A DNA stretch of 12,871 nucleotides from Candidatus Equimonas enterica. GTDB lineage: Bacteria > Bacteroidota > Bacteroidia > Bacteroidales > Bacteroidaceae. Position 1 is the first letter of the stretch; every line of letters begins with the position of its first letter. Made by a program: the position numbers and the translations under genes. Shown one piece after another: positions 1-7,025 of this stretch. The stretch is taken from positions 1 through 12,871 of the forward strand of contig JAGHRU010000140.1 in assembly GCA_018066225.1 (NCBI GenBank). Reading direction: 5' to 3'. The notes below the pieces were generated by a model that was not told the DNA's origin, ran no database searches, and worked only from the letters and a program-made list of their open reading frames with translations.

Positions 1-417
1 GGCCTTCACCCGTGGTGGCTCCCTGCGATGGACGACGCAGCGCTCGCAGCGTGCCTTGCGCATATCGCAGTGCTGCTCCGCCACGATGCCGTCGTGATGG
101 TCGGCGAATGTGGGCTTGACCGTCTGCGCGGCGGTGACCTGCTGCGGCAGCGTGCGGTCTTCGAGCGGCATATCGCGCTCTCCGAAGCCTATGGTTTGCC
201 GCTCACCATCCACTGCGTCCGCTGCCTCGATGTGCTGCTCGCTGTTCGCAAGGCTGTGCGCCCTCGTCAGCAGTGGACGCTCCACGGCTTTCGCGGTGGC
301 GAGAAGCAGGCTGCGCAGTTGCTCGCCGCTGGCATTGACCTGAGTTTCGGCCCACAGCGCAATGCTGCGGCGTGGGTGCTCACGCCGCCGTCGCGTCGCC
401 ACGAAGAGACCGACTGA
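1..417 (+). CDS. TatD-family metal-dependent hydrolase, 5' end outside window, shortened C-terminus
   Basis: The frame is open from base 1 and its first residues are GLHPWW, the G-[IL]-HPW motif of short Bacteroidota TatD proteins, so the real start lies left of the window. The ATG at 28 is internal. Metal-ligand motifs of the TatD amidohydrolase fold follow in order: GECGLD (E36, visible-fragment numbering), IHC (H71), HGFRG (H95) and ETD (D138). TatD proteins are usually metal-dependent 3'-5' DNases or related hydrolases in the cytoplasm. The protein stops with TGA directly after ETD, although relatives normally continue for a few tens of residues. The next 40 bases hold, in another frame, LRSRYAKNTLL and a TGA overlapping the downstream ATG. 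That looks like a displaced natural C-terminus, so a frameshift plus small deletion, or a sequence error, is likely. Family assignment is firm; whether the product works is open. Confidence 0.82.
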   Translation, partial: GLHPWWLPAMDDAALAACLAHIAVLLRHDAVVMVGECGLDRLRGGDLLRQRAVFERHIALSEAYGLPLTIHCVRCLDVLLAVRKAVRPRQQWTLHGFRGGEKQAAQLLAAGIDLSFGPQRNAAAWVLTPPSRRHEETD

Positions 418-454
418 CGCGACTGCGCAGTCGCTACGCCAAGAATACGTTGTT

Positions 455-1111
455 ATGATGCTCCTCTCCGCTTGTTATCTGCCGCCGGTGTCCTATGTCG
501 CCCGCCTCTATGCCGCTTGTCGCTCCGACGAAGCGGTAACGATAGACCTGGCGGAGCACTACCAGAAGCAGACCTATCGCAACCGCTGCTGCATCGCGGC
601 GGCGGATGGGCCTCTGGCGTTGAGCATTCCCGTGGAGGGGATGCCCAAGGCTGCGGGTGGCACGTCGCATACCCCGATGGCCGATATCCGCGTCAGCGAC
701 CACGGCCGATGGCGCAGCCTGCATTGGCGTGCGCTGGTGGCGGCTTACGAGTCCTCGCCCTTTTTCGACTACTATGCCGACGACCTCGAGCGGCTCTACG
801 CCACGCCGTTCACCTTCCTGGCCGACCTCAACGCCGCCTTCCTGCACACCGTGCTCGACGACCTCGACCTGCATCCACGCCTGACGGCACATCGTGGCGC
901 GTACATCGCCGCTGCTGAGCCCGATTTGCGCCGCATCATCTCCCCCAAGATGCCGCTCTCGGCCGATGTTGCCTACCGCAGCGTGCCCTACTATCAAGTC
1001 TTCGCCGATCGCCTCGGCTTTCTCCCCAACCTCTCCATCATCGATTTGCTCTGCTGCATGGGGCCGGAAGCCCGCCTGATACTGCGCGATAGTCTGCGGT
1101 CGGAGGCATAG
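455..1111 (+). CDS. WbqC-like family protein
   Basis: This 218-residue protein matches the WbqC-like family (Pfam WbqC), usually a little over 200 residues, so it appears complete. Recognisable family segments are LPPVSYVARLY near the N-terminus, the highly conserved YQKQTYRNRC (about residues 30-40), the RWRSLHWRALVAAYESSPFF block and FTFLADLN. WbqC members occur in O-antigen and surface-polysaccharide clusters and, in Bacteroidota, as isolated housekeeping-type genes. The biochemical activity is not established. Two in-frame ATGs (455 and 458) are possible; I chose 455 because it forms an ATGA overlap with a TGA at 456-458 that may be the ancestral stop of the upstream TatD gene, suggesting translational coupling. 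The open frame extends upstream to 362, but that part overlaps the TatD coding sequence and is Arg-rich. It ends before a long hairpin facing a convergent gene. Confidence 0.85.
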   Translation: MMLLSACYLPPVSYVARLYAACRSDEAVTIDLAEHYQKQTYRNRCCIAAADGPLALSIPVEGMPKAAGGTSHTPMADIRVSDHGRWRSLHWRALVAAYESSPFFDYYADDLERLYATPFTFLADLNAAFLHTVLDDLDLHPRLTAHRGAYIAAAEPDLRRIISPKMPLSADVAYRSVPYYQVFADRLGFLPNLSIIDLLCCMGPEARLILRDSLRSEA

Positions 1112-1126
1112 CGCCGTCCTGCCCAA

Positions 1127-1173
1127 GCGAAAGCGGGACAACACACCTTGCCGGTGTGCTGTCCCGCTTTCGC
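1127..1173. terminator. Long hairpin between convergent genes, likely bidirectional terminator
   Basis: A perfect 14-bp inverted repeat, GCGAAAGCGGGACA (1127-1140) and its complement (1160-1173), encloses a second 6-bp stem, CACACC (1142-1147) with GGTGTG (1153-1158), separated by one A/C mismatch. The result is a 20-pair hairpin. It lies 15 bases after the WbqC stop and 22 bases after the end of the opposing gene. No run of T follows on either strand, so it may act as a 3'-end stabiliser or in a factor-assisted way rather than as a classical intrinsic terminator. Confidence 0.7.
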
Positions 1174-1195
1174 GTTGTTGTGGTCAGTGCGTGGG

Positions 1196-2839
1196 CTACT
1201 GGGCCATCATTTTGCGGCCGTCCTTGATGACGATGCCGCGCTGCGGTGTGCCGACCTTGCGGCCAGCGAGGTCGTAGGTGCCGCTGACGCTGTCGTCGCG
1301 CAGCACAGTGCCTACGCCGCTGGGGTCGGGCGTGACGCTACCATTGACCCAGACCACGTTGGAGCGGTGCTCTTCGCCGCCGCTGTAATTGATGGTCTGC
1401 ACGCCAAGGTCGTCGTACTCGTAGTCGTAGAGATAGAGGCGTTCGCCGTGGCGATAGATGTATCGGCCGCCACTGGAAGTGGGGAGTTCGTAGTCGTAGG
1501 GCACGGTCACCATGTCGCTGCTGAGCGTGGGGTAGATGCTGCTGCTAAACACGAAGGGCTCTATGTCGAGGGCGATGCGCTTGTAGAGTTGGTAGTAGAG
1601 CATCGCGGGCTCAATGGCGTTGCCATCGATGTCCTCGGGCGTGATGTCGAGACCGAGGGAGACATAGTCGTAATAAGCGTAGTCACTGTCGTCAAACATG
1701 GTGATGACGGGATCCTTGGGTACGCCTGCCACGCCGTGGGAGAGGGTAAACGAGGGCTGGATGAAGGCGTCGAGGCAGTAGATGCGCTCGGTGCCGTTGC
1801 AGGCGTTGAGCAGGATGGCTTGACGCTTGGAGGTGGAGATGAGCATGCCCTGCTCGCTGTCGTAGTCCATGATGAGTTCGGGCTGATAGAGCAGGTTGTA
1901 GTCGTCGTAGTCGCTCGCAGCGGGCACATACTCTGCCGACACGAAGTAGAGGGTGTAGCCCGAGCGGTCGCCGATGTACTGGTCGGAGGCGAAGCGCACC
2001 TGGTCGTCCTCACCGATGGTGCCCACGATGACGCTCTCGGGGTCGTAGGGTGAGATGCCAGCCACATACATCTGGTCGCCGTCGATGCCTACGCGCACGA
2101 TGCGGGTGATGGCGTTGTTGGTCTCTATCTCGTTGTAGCCCATAATCCACTGCTGCGTCTCTATGCCTTCGGGCATCGTGGTCGGCGTGGCGGTAAATGG
2201 CGTATAGACGCTGTCGTAGTCGCCATAGATGCCCCAGGAGTCATCGTCGGAGTAGATGACGGTGAGGATGGCGTGGCCGCCTTCCGTGTCGTTGAGCGAG
2301 ATGGTGCCCTGCTCCGCATTGACGGTGTAGGTCATCTCGCTGCATGAGAAGTCGGGCGCGTAGAGCGGGAAGTCATAATCGTCGGTGCCCGTGTAGTTGG
2401 CCTTGACCAGCAGGAAGCCGCGGCCGTAGCGCTCGTCGTAGAGGATGCACTGCATCATGGGCAGGTGGATGGTGCCATCCTTGATGGTGGCCTTGGCCCA
2501 AGTGCCGGGGGTGAGCATAGTGATGGGGTCTTTGATATAGACGGTCTTGCCGTCGGGAGCATAGACGATATCGACGTTGTGACCCGTCTGTGGCTGGATG
2601 TAGGCCCAGCCGCCGTAGTTGTCGTAGCAGTAGCCGCTACGGGTGTAGGTACGGAGTTCTCCTTCGGGCTGGTCGGCGATGAAGGAGTAGTCGCGCACGG
2701 CACGCATACTGCGTGCTTCGTGGCGTGCATAGCGGTGCGTCTGGCCGAGGTAGTCGTGGCTCTGACGCGGCATGATCTGCGCCGTAGCACAGAGAGCGGC
2801 TACGAGCAGAAAGCAAAGGATAGAGGTTTTTTTAAGCAT
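1196..2839 (-). CDS. Secreted Tyr/Asp-rich protein of unknown function with Bacteroidales C-terminal tail
   Basis: This 547-residue protein has a Sec signal peptide (MLKKTSILCFLLVAALCATA, then Q21); no proper lipobox is present, so it is not an obvious lipoprotein. The body is acidic and very rich in Tyr, Asp and Gly, with runs such as DSDYAYYDY and LYDYEYDD, suggesting extended beta structure. Residues about 375-503 resemble a module I recall from many uncharacterised Bacteroidales exported proteins: 'D-DGN-x-[LI]-x-P-x-x-LYY', then 'F' and 'Y' strands, then GVQTINYSGGEEHRSNVVW. The last 31 residues form a tail with YDLAGRKV and IKDGRK, which may be a short surface or secretion signal related to type A tails. 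No catalytic motif is recognised. The ATG follows a good -7 box by about 35 bases, which supports this start. It is convergent with WbqC and downstream of the GH2 gene on the same strand, but it has its own promoter. Confidence 0.85.
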   Translation of the reverse strand: MLKKTSILCFLLVAALCATAQIMPRQSHDYLGQTHRYARHEARSMRAVRDYSFIADQPEGELRTYTRSGYCYDNYGGWAYIQPQTGHNVDIVYAPDGKTVYIKDPITMLTPGTWAKATIKDGTIHLPMMQCILYDERYGRGFLLVKANYTGTDDYDFPLYAPDFSCSEMTYTVNAEQGTISLNDTEGGHAILTVIYSDDDSWGIYGDYDSVYTPFTATPTTMPEGIETQQWIMGYNEIETNNAITRIVRVGIDGDQMYVAGISPYDPESVIVGTIGEDDQVRFASDQYIGDRSGYTLYFVSAEYVPAASDYDDYNLLYQPELIMDYDSEQGMLISTSKRQAILLNACNGTERIYCLDAFIQPSFTLSHGVAGVPKDPVITMFDDSDYAYYDYVSLGLDITPEDIDGNAIEPAMLYYQLYKRIALDIEPFVFSSSIYPTLSSDMVTVPYDYELPTSSGGRYIYRHGERLYLYDYEYDDLGVQTINYSGGEEHRSNVVWVNGSVTPDPSGVGTVLRDDSVSGTYDLAGRKVGTPQRGIVIKDGRKMMAQ

Positions 2840-2873
2840 AATGTGATAAATTGGTTAGGAGTGAATGACGCTG

Positions 2874-2881
2874 CAAAAGTA
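2874..2881 (-). promoter_or_regulatory. Bacteroidota -7 box (TACTTTTG) for the secreted protein gene
   Basis: On the minus strand TACTTTTG fits TAnnTTTG exactly and lies 34 bases upstream of the ATG at 2839, giving a leader of roughly 28 bases. The region upstream is AT-rich, but I see no clear TTG at the -33 position. Confidence 0.65.
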
Positions 2882-2926
2882 CAAAAAATAAATGATAACT
2901 CACGTCCTTTCGCCCCATATTTTTTC

Positions 2927-2956
2927 GCCCTCTTTATGAGGGCAGATACGATCTGC
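2927..2956. other. Two small adjacent hairpins at the edge of the 22-bp array
   Basis: GCCCTC (2927-2932) pairs with GAGGGC (2938-2943) around TTTAT, and GCAGAT (2942-2947) pairs with ATCTGC (2951-2956) around ACG; the two overlap by two bases and so compete. No T-tract follows on the minus strand, so they are not a convincing intrinsic terminator for the GH2 transcript. GGGCAGATA (2940-2948) is also an exact inverted copy of TATCTGCCC (2994-3002) inside the array. Confidence 0.4.
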
Positions 2957-3039
2957 GCGGATAGGTCGAACTCTCTGGGCTGACAGTTTTTCCTATCTGC
3001 CCAGATAGTTTTCACGGTCTGCCCGGATAGTTTTTACGG
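2952..3039. repeat. Tandem array of four degenerate 22-bp units
   Basis: Four contiguous 22-bp units lie at 2952-2973, 2974-2995, 2996-3017 and 3018-3039. The best unit reads TCTGCCCGGATAG then TTTTTACGG; the third differs from it at 2 of 22 positions, and the first two are much more diverged but keep TCTG at the start and the same period. The third unit with its junction forms the palindrome CTATCTG-CC-CAGATAG (2993-3008). The fourth unit overlaps the last codon and stop of the GH2 gene. The same family occurs inverted at 12821-12871, with a 20-base exact match (3014-3033 against 12821-12840). A 22-bp period is not a multiple of three, so it is not coding repeat sequence. There are no spacers, so it is not CRISPR. 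Confidence 0.85.
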
Positions 3040-6000
3040 CTGCACAGGGGTCAGCCGGAGGTGATAGGACATCGGCCTCTGGGGCACGCAGTAGGCTGGC
3101 AGCGTATCCACGTCCTGCCCACACGAGCCGTTGCCCACGCCGCGCACGGCAGCGTCGAGGTGGAGCACGGTGTAGGTGCGTGGCGTGAGTTCCCAAGTGT
3201 GGCGCGCACGCATGAGGTCGCTGTCGGTGTAGGGCAGTGCCGAGAAGCTCACTTCGCCGTCGGCCACGATGCGCAGGCCATAGCCGTCGTCGGCGGTGAA
3301 GACGACCTCGCGCAGACCTGTGCGGTCACTCATCGACTGCGGCTTGACATAGTGTTCGCCCATGTCGGCCACGCGGCAGGAGTAGCGACCCAAGTGGCAG
3401 GCGTCGCGGCGGTCGGCGTAGTTCTCCCACGGCCCGAAGGCGTAGTAATCGACGTGTTGCAGCGCCGTGTCGAGGCTGCACATCAGTCCTGCGCGGCGCA
3501 GGTCGGGGCTATGGGGCGTGAAGGTGGCCACGACATCGACCACGCCAAGGGGCGAGACGATGTAGTCGATGGCCGTGGAGCAGCGTGTCCCCGTGCGTGT
3601 GGTGTGGACGATGAGCAGGCCGTCGCGGGTTTCCGTGGTCAGTGTGCCCGTCGGGTGCAGCCCGTCGGCGGTGTCTTCGTAGCGGTCGTTTTCTATCCAG
3701 CGGTGCCCAGCGTAGCGCAGCGGCAGTGCGCCGGTGAGGACTTCGCGGCCATCGAAGGCCAAGGCCGTGAGGTCGGCCGTCGTCGCGTCGAAGAAGAGTT
3801 GTACGCGGTCGTTGCCGTAGTAGAGGCTGCCACCGCCGTCAGTGGCCATCATCGGTGCGGCTGTCTTGGCCTGCTTGGCCGTGAGGGCAAGTGGCGGCAG
3901 GGGCGCACGCTCGGCGAGCCTGTACTGCGCCGTAGCGACGCTGTGCCCAGCCTCGGCGAAGGACTGCGCTGTGCGGTAGGTCACGGCGAGCGTCAGCAGG
4001 ATTTCCTTGCCCGCTTTCAGAGCGGCCTTGCAGGTCTTACGCGGCAGACGGAGGGTGAAGGTGGCGCTGTCGCCAGCGGCGATGCCCGCGATGGGCTGGG
4101 TGAGGGTGCCCGCCTCATGACCGTCGCAGAGCAACGTGCCGACGAGGTCCATGTCCTCGAGCGTGAGGAAGTCGAAGGTGTTGCGCAGGCTGACGACGGC
4201 TTCGCCACGGCGGCTGTCGAAACTTTTCTGCCCAAACATCACCCACTGATGGGCGGCCTTCACTTCGGCGAGTTTCGCGCTCATCTCACGCGTCGGCCCT
4301 ACCAAGCCGTTGCAGCAGAAGTTGCCCTGATGCGGCCCCGGGTAGTCGTAGCCTGTGGTCAGCCGCAGGGGCGATTTAGCCTCGGCGCTGAGCGTGGGAC
4401 GCTCCTTGCTCCATAGGGCAGTATGGAGGTCGGTGGCGGTGTCGTCGGCCGTGCTTTCTATGGTCGGGTGCTCCTTGCTCCACATACCCGTATGCAGGTC
4501 TGCGTCGGAGAGCAGCACAGGGGTGAGGCGTGCCACTGCCGCAGGCTGATAGATGGCCTGGTCGGCCCAGTCCCAGATGCAGCCGCCGATGCAGGCGTCG
4601 CTGCCCTCGATGATGTCCCAGTATTCGCGGAGGTTGCCCGTGCCGTTGCCCATGGAGTGGGCGTACTCGCAGATGAAGAGCGGCTTGTCGAGCCCGTCGG
4701 TGTGGGCGCGCATCCATGCTATGGAGGGGTACATCGTGGAGTAGAGATCGGAGTGGCGCGTGCCGCCATAAGGCTGTATGCCGTCGCGCGAACCCTCGTA
4801 GTGGATGGGGCGCGTATCGAGACGGCGCACGGCGTCGTAGCAAGGGCCGAAGTTGTCGCCGTCGCCCGACTCATTGCCGAGACTCCACAGCAGGATGGCG
4901 GGATGGTTGCGGTCACGCTGCACCATGCGCGTCACGCGATCGACGAAGGCAGCCGCCCATGCCGTGTCGCTGCTGAGCGACTGATTGGCGTGGTCTTCGA
5001 GGTCGGCCTCGTCGCAGACATAGAGACCGAAGTGGTCAAACATGGCGTACATACGCTCGGGAGCGGGGTAGTGGGACGTACGCACCGTGTTGATGTTGTT
5101 TTGCTTCATCAGCAGCACGTCGCGCAGCATCTCGTCGGTGGTGATGGCGCGTCCATGCAGCGGCGAAGTGTCGTGGCGATTGACGCCTTTGAGGCGCACG
5201 GCGCGGCCATTGACCAGTAGGCGGCTGCCCGCGATGCTGACCTCGCGCAGACCTACCTTGGTGCTGAAAGCCATCTCTTGGCGCTTCGTCATAGGGTCTT
5301 CCTGCACCACATGGAGCGTGTAGAGCCACGGCGTCTCTGCCGTCCAGAGCAGGGGGTCAGTGACGCGCAGCGTGGCCTCTACAGGCAGTAGCGTGGCCTC
5401 GCAGGTGGCCGCCTCTACCGCCTTCGTGCGATGCACCACGGCAGAGGTCTCAGCCGCGAGCGTGCCGTCGGGCGCGTAGAGCCGCAGGCGTAGCAACTTA
5501 TTGACGTCATAGCCTTCGCGGTTATCGACCGTGAGGCGCACGCTGACTGCTGCTGCGCTGTGCTCGGGCTGCAAGGTTGTGGTGACGACATGGTCGCGGA
5601 CGGCGACACGGGGTGTGCTGTACAGATAGACCTCGCGGTGGATGCCCGACATGCGAAACATGTCCTGACATTCGAGATACGACCCGTCGCTCCAGCGGAA
5701 GACCTGTACGGCGAGCGTGTTGCGCCCAGATTGTATGTGCGGGGTCAGGTCAAACTCGCTCGTGTTGTTCGCACCCTGCGTATAGCCCACGTAGTGGCCG
5801 TTGAGCCAGACGTAGGCTGCGCTGTATATGCCGCCAAAGTGGAGATAGGTGCGCTCCCCTTGCCATGCCTCGGGCAGCGTGAACTGCGTGAGATACGACC
5901 CCACGGGATTGACGCCGTAGTGCGCACCGTCGTCGTTGAAGCCCGGGCGCGGCGTGATGAAAGGTGGCGTGTTGCCGTGCGGGTACTCCACATTGCAGTA

Positions 6001-6837
6001 GATGGGGGTGTCGTAGCCCTGCATCTCCCAGTTGCTGGGCACGGGGATGCTGTCCCATGACGCGGCATCGAAACCGGGCTGCATGAAGTCGCGGCTGCGG
6101 TGCTCGGGGTCGGGAGAGAAGCTAAATCGCCACATACCGCAGAGCGACAGGTAGCGCGTGCTCCGCGGCTCTACCCACGGCGTGTGGTAGTAGTCGGCGT
6201 CGGCCGTCATCTCGGCCACCGAGGTGTAGGGCAGGAAGGTGGCCACACCTGCCTCTTTGTTTTCGGCGAAGATATGCGGGTTTTCCCACTTGTCGCCCAC
6301 GCCGCTGCTCATCTGCCACTGCCGCTCGATGCGGGCCACACGCTCGGCGTCGAGTGCGCTGGTGTCGTCGGCGCGGACGAGACGAAACTGGGCTTCTCGG
6401 CCTGCGCCGCGCCGGTTGGCCATAGCGAGCGTGCCGTCAGCACGGGCTGCCAGCAGCAGCGTGGGCGCAGCGGCCGAAGCGATGCATACGCTGCCGTCCT
6501 CGCAAGGCGTGATGCGCCATATCTGTGCCTCGTCACTGCCGTTGTTCTCGCCCAGTTCTGCCCTCATGCCCTGGCAGCGCAAGGCGAGGTCGGTGAACGC
6601 GCCGATGATGCGCACACCGCCCGAGAGCGGCGAGAGGATGAAGTACTGGCTTTCGTCGGCAGCGCGGTCGGCATCGAGGGTGAGCCGCTGCGTGGAGGAC
6701 GCACTCACAAAGCGCGTGGGACTGTCCACGGTGGCGAGGCGATAGAGCGCGTGAGGCGTGTAGGCCGACTGCGCCATAAGCGTACAGGAGAAGACGGTGA
6801 GGAGGGTCGTGACGACCCAGAGGCGGAGGTGTTTCAT
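3034..6837 (-). CDS. lacZ: Exported GH2 beta-galactosidase (LacZ type) with N-terminal beta-trefoil domain
   Basis: This 1267-residue glycoside hydrolase family 2 enzyme probably releases terminal beta-linked galactose outside the cytoplasm. A signal peptide ends at LMA, followed by Q23. Residues 25-158 look like a ricin-type beta-trefoil, with three QxW-like motifs (QYF 64-66, QIW 105-107, QFR 150-152). The GH2 sugar-binding, Ig-like and TIM-barrel domains follow. Key LacZ features are NRHDTSPLHGR, DEADLEDHA (equivalents of the Mg-binding Glu and His), the acid/base E656 in LGNESGD and the nucleophile E724 in ICEYAHSMGN. The C-terminal part is the LacZ small-chain domain, with FGPWENYADRR and GVGNGSCGQD, ending normally at YHLRLTP. 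Residues 780-825 are a duplicated insert. The last codon and TAA lie inside a 22-bp repeat unit. A strong promoter supports the ATG at 6837. The symbol reflects family architecture, not proven orthology; other beta-galactosides or glycan substrates are possible. Confidence 0.93.
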   Translation of the reverse strand: MKHLRLWVVTTLLTVFSCTLMAQSAYTPHALYRLATVDSPTRFVSASSTQRLTLDADRAADESQYFILSPLSGGVRIIGAFTDLALRCQGMRAELGENNGSDEAQIWRITPCEDGSVCIASAAAPTLLLAARADGTLAMANRRGAGREAQFRLVRADDTSALDAERVARIERQWQMSSGVGDKWENPHIFAENKEAGVATFLPYTSVAEMTADADYYHTPWVEPRSTRYLSLCGMWRFSFSPDPEHRSRDFMQPGFDAASWDSIPVPSNWEMQGYDTPIYCNVEYPHGNTPPFITPRPGFNDDGAHYGVNPVGSYLTQFTLPEAWQGERTYLHFGGIYSAAYVWLNGHYVGYTQGANNTSEFDLTPHIQSGRNTLAVQVFRWSDGSYLECQDMFRMSGIHREVYLYSTPRVAVRDHVVTTTLQPEHSAAAVSVRLTVDNREGYDVNKLLRLRLYAPDGTLAAETSAVVHRTKAVEAATCEATLLPVEATLRVTDPLLWTAETPWLYTLHVVQEDPMTKRQEMAFSTKVGLREVSIAGSRLLVNGRAVRLKGVNRHDTSPLHGRAITTDEMLRDVLLMKQNNINTVRTSHYPAPERMYAMFDHFGLYVCDEADLEDHANQSLSSDTAWAAAFVDRVTRMVQRDRNHPAILLWSLGNESGDGDNFGPCYDAVRRLDTRPIHYEGSRDGIQPYGGTRHSDLYSTMYPSIAWMRAHTDGLDKPLFICEYAHSMGNGTGNLREYWDIIEGSDACIGGCIWDWADQAIYQPAAVARLTPVLLSDADLHTGMWSKEHPTIESTADDTATDLHTALWSKERPTLSAEAKSPLRLTTGYDYPGPHQGNFCCNGLVGPTREMSAKLAEVKAAHQWVMFGQKSFDSRRGEAVVSLRNTFDFLTLEDMDLVGTLLCDGHEAGTLTQPIAGIAAGDSATFTLRLPRKTCKAALKAGKEILLTLAVTYRTAQSFAEAGHSVATAQYRLAERAPLPPLALTAKQAKTAAPMMATDGGGSLYYGNDRVQLFFDATTADLTALAFDGREVLTGALPLRYAGHRWIENDRYEDTADGLHPTGTLTTETRDGLLIVHTTRTGTRCSTAIDYIVSPLGVVDVVATFTPHSPDLRRAGLMCSLDTALQHVDYYAFGPWENYADRRDACHLGRYSCRVADMGEHYVKPQSMSDRTGLREVVFTADDGYGLRIVADGEVSFSALPYTDSDLMRARHTWELTPRTYTVLHLDAAVRGVGNGSCGQDVDTLPAYCVPQRPMSYHLRLTPVQP
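4363..4500 (-). repeat. In-frame 69-bp tandem duplication inside the GH2 gene
   Basis: Two copies of a 23-codon unit encode DLHTGMWSKEHPTI (from residue 780) and DLHTALWSKERPTL (from residue 803), 10 of 14 residues identical; the remainder of each unit is diverged. At DNA level CTCCTTGCTCCA recurs at exactly 69 bp spacing. The unit sits between WDWADQ and NFCCNGLV, a loop next to the active site in LacZ. Confidence 0.75.
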
Positions 6838-6858
6838 GGGGTTTGGGGTTTACGCGGA

Positions 6859-6888
6859 CAAAGTTACGCCGATTTTTTGGAAAGCAAA
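6859..6888 (-). promoter_or_regulatory. Bacteroidota promoter for the GH2 gene
   Basis: On the minus strand TTTG (6888-6885) is followed 18 bases later by TAACTTTG (6866-6859), matching the TTTG / TAnnTTTG pair of the Bacteroidota primary sigma factor. The ATG is at 6837, so the leader would be about 15 bases. This is the best promoter in the window. Confidence 0.8.
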
Positions 6889-6982
6889 GGCCAGCGCCGA
6901 CAAAAAAGCACCCCAAAGCAGAAAAACACCCTCGGCAGTGCATTTTTTCGCGCCCCAATGTCGCGTTATCGAAATTTATGTG

Positions 6983-6990
6983 TAAATTTG
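6983..6990 (+). promoter_or_regulatory. Bacteroidota -7 box (TAAATTTG) for the aquaporin gene
   Basis: TAAATTTG matches TAnnTTTG and lies 35 bases before the ATG at 7026, giving a leader of about 29 bases that is A-rich just before the start (ATTAAAAAAACTAA). No clear -33 TTG is seen. It is divergent from the GH2 promoter, with about 95 bases between the two elements; nothing operator-like was recognised there. Confidence 0.65.
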
Positions 6991-7025
6991 TCGCGATTTG
7001 TCACATTAAAAAAACTAACACACCT

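Noticed and set aside
1148..2053. Long open reading frame antisense to the secreted protein gene
   Set aside because: It mirrors the codon pattern of the real gene in a GC-rich region, gives a Val/His-rich low-complexity product and has no signal, motif or promoter. The same applies to antisense frames at 3061-4416, 4423-5220, 5560-6060, 8895-10088 and 10157-11338.
2952..3039. CRISPR array
   Set aside because: The 22-bp units are directly adjacent without unique spacers, and no cas genes are present.
2800..3196. Small minus-strand frames giving peptides such as KTIRADRENYLGR
   Set aside because: These are translations of the 22-bp repeat, whose period is not a multiple of three; one overlaps the promoter of the secreted protein and the other overlaps the GH2 3' end.
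6843..7025. N-terminal extension of the aquaporin from a TTG
   Set aside because: It is rich in Lys and Arg, covers both divergent promoters and lacks family similarity; ATG 7026 matches the AqpZ N-terminus exactly.
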